Position numbers and translations under genes: made by a program. The notes below the pieces were generated by a model. The model did no database searches. It saw only the letters and a program-made list of their open reading frames with translations, and had not been told where the DNA came from. Shown in pieces: positions 4,200 to 5,269 of a stretch of 5,269 nt of DNA (positions are counted from its first letter, which is position 1; the number at the start of each line of letters is the position of its first letter). Source of the DNA: CAYONZ01 sp964405465 (GTDB lineage: Bacteria > Bdellovibrionota > Bdellovibrionia > Bdellovibrionales > JAMPXM01); contig CAYONZ010000098.1 in NCBI GenBank assembly GCA_964405465.1, forward strand, positions 1-5,269, read 5' to 3'.

Positions 4200-5269
4200 A
4201 TGAGCAACTCAAATATTCGAATGTCCCATATATTAATGGTACTTTATCTACTCTTTGTCGGGCGTTCGCTCTTTGCTGCCGAAAAATTTGAATTCTATAA
4301 AGGTGCGCGGCAGATGGCAATGGGTGGCGCTTACACTGCAACTGTGAACGACGAAACAGCATTGCTCTCAAATCCCGCGGGTCTTGGTCGATTGCGCGAC
4401 TATATTGTGACTCTTGCTGATCCCGAAGTTGAGGTTGGTTCAGAAACGACTAAGGTTTTCACCTTGTCAAACTATGCACAGGCACTTCAGGTGCAGGGTC
4501 TATTGGATACTTTGAATGCGAATAAAGGATCGTATTTTCATGGAAAAGCTCAGGTGTTCCCGTCGATCGTTGTTCCCAATTTTGGAACTGGATTGCATGT
4601 CAAATATCAAGCGGATGCGGAGGTCGACACGGCTGGCACGAACTTTCGTTTAGATTACCGTAATGATTGGGTGGTACCACTTGGTTTTGATTTTCGCTTG
4701 GCCGGTGGAATCATCAAGCTAGGTGTGGTGGCTCGCATGATGGATCGAGTGGAGGTGGCTAAAGACATTAGTCCCGCGTCCACAGGTCTCACTCTAAATA
4801 CTTTGGCTTCGGATGGTGTGGGTATCGCGGCCGATGTTGGGCTAACACTTGCAGCACCAGTACTCTTGTTGCCAACACTTTCCGCGGTGGTTCATGATGT
4901 GGGAGGCACGACCTATAATTTATCAAGTGGAATTTTTTATGCGACCTCAAATCGCCCTTTGGCTACTGATCAGAGTGTCGATGTTGGCTTGGCATTTTTT
5001 CCGATCATTGGTAAGCGCGGGCGTGCTGCAATTATATTTGAGGCCCATGATGTGACGACAATCTCGCAAGAAACCGATTCAATGAAACGCTACCATGCCG
5101 GAGTTGAATTCAATATTGCGGATTTCTTTTTCCTTCGTGGAGGTATGAATCAGCGCTATTGGACCGCTGGTTTCGAATTCGCGACAGAGCGATTTCAATT
5201 GCAGGGCACTACCTATGGCGAGGAGATTGGAACTGCAACCGCCAATCGCGAGGACCGACGTTGGGTCGG
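4200..5269 (+). CDS. Outer-membrane beta-barrel protein, PorV/UPF0164/FadL-like (3'-truncated by window)
   Basis: This reading frame stays open to the window end, giving 356 complete residues without a stop. A signal peptide is visible (residues 1-27, hydrophobic core about 11-20, cleavage near SLFA-A). Directly after it comes the family signature GARQMAMGGAYTATVND, continuing to ALLSNPAGL at 54-62. This block is shared by PorV/PorQ, UPF0164, FadL-like and TraF_2-type barrel proteins, in which it forms the plug-like N-terminal segment. The remainder alternates hydrophobic and polar residues in many strands, for example 155-185, 207-233, 258-283 and 297-335. The final EDRRWVG resembles the last strand approach of such proteins, so perhaps only 10-20 residues are missing. 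The start at 4200 is supported by AAGGA 7 nt upstream; Met8 and Met13 are less likely. Family members include transporters of hydrophobic compounds and secretion-system accessory barrels; the role here is undetermined. Confidence 0.85.
   Translation, partial: MSNSNIRMSHILMVLYLLFVGRSLFAAEKFEFYKGARQMAMGGAYTATVNDETALLSNPAGLGRLRDYIVTLADPEVEVGSETTKVFTLSNYAQALQVQGLLDTLNANKGSYFHGKAQVFPSIVVPNFGTGLHVKYQADAEVDTAGTNFRLDYRNDWVVPLGFDFRLAGGIIKLGVVARMMDRVEVAKDISPASTGLTLNTLASDGVGIAADVGLTLAAPVLLLPTLSAVVHDVGGTTYNLSSGIFYATSNRPLATDQSVDVGLAFFPIIGKRGRAAIIFEAHDVTTISQETDSMKRYHAGVEFNIADFFFLRGGMNQRYWTAGFEFATERFQLQGTTYGEEIGTATANREDRRWV

Noticed and set aside
4172..4203. Tiny leader frames MKISPQG (4172-4195) and MNA (4192-4203), the latter overlapping the barrel start
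   Set aside because: The first has AGG directly touching its ATG, too close for initiation, and the second is three codons long. There is no run of regulatory codons or a downstream attenuator hairpin, so a leader-peptide mechanism is not supported.
4186..4371. 61-residue minus-strand open frame over the start of the second barrel gene
   Set aside because: It is antisense to the signal peptide and the conserved GARxMAMGGA signature of the barrel gene and has no recognisable product.
4849..5055. 68-residue plus-strand open frame within the second barrel gene
   Set aside because: It is a frame shadow of a barrel gene whose reading frame is open from 4200 to the window end with a continuous strand pattern.

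Overview
The window holds four genes, all predicted to act in the cell envelope. Three lie head-to-tail on the minus strand: a small outer-membrane beta-barrel protein (91-837), a lipoprotein-type M13 (neprilysin/PepO family) zinc metallopeptidase (1007-3091), and a Ser/Ala/Thr-rich putative lipoprotein of unknown function (3202-3948). A fourth gene diverges on the plus strand from 4200 and runs off the right edge. It is a second outer-membrane beta-barrel protein with the N-terminal signature of the PorV/UPF0164/FadL-like group. No mobile element, RNA gene, CRISPR array or known defence system is visible.

The organism is a Gram-negative bacterium, shown by two signal-peptide-bearing beta-barrel proteins and two lipoproteins. 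Composition looks slightly AT-rich by eye. A lipoprotein M13 peptidase, small 'porin family' barrels and Cys-containing orphan lipoproteins with long n-regions suggest a Bdellovibrionota/Oligoflexia-type or other deltaproteobacteria-like lineage. That placement is an inference from gene style and has not been tested by phylogeny.

Layout: 1-90 is non-coding at the window edge and carries a short palindrome. The 169-bp gap at 838-1006 is dense in dyad symmetry: an 8-bp-arm hairpin at 922-940 and an interleaved pair of inverted repeats at 949-988. The 110-bp gap at 3092-3201 packs a triple 12-bp tandem repeat over the stop codon of the upstream gene, a consensus-like promoter, an intrinsic terminator and the ribosome binding site of the peptidase gene. 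The 251-bp divergent gap at 3949-4199 carries two abutting inverted repeats, one with the core TGAGACGTCTCA, upstream of the plus-strand barrel gene. The same half-sites (TGAGAC/GTCTCA) form the hairpin at 922-940.

Nothing in the sequence proves that the genes work together. The intrinsic terminator between the orphan lipoprotein and the peptidase argues for separate transcription there. The peptidase and the small barrel are in the same direction and lack a convincing intrinsic terminator between them, so read-through is possible. I found no clear novel multi-gene system; the most unusual material is in the intergenic repeats and in the unrecognised lipoprotein.
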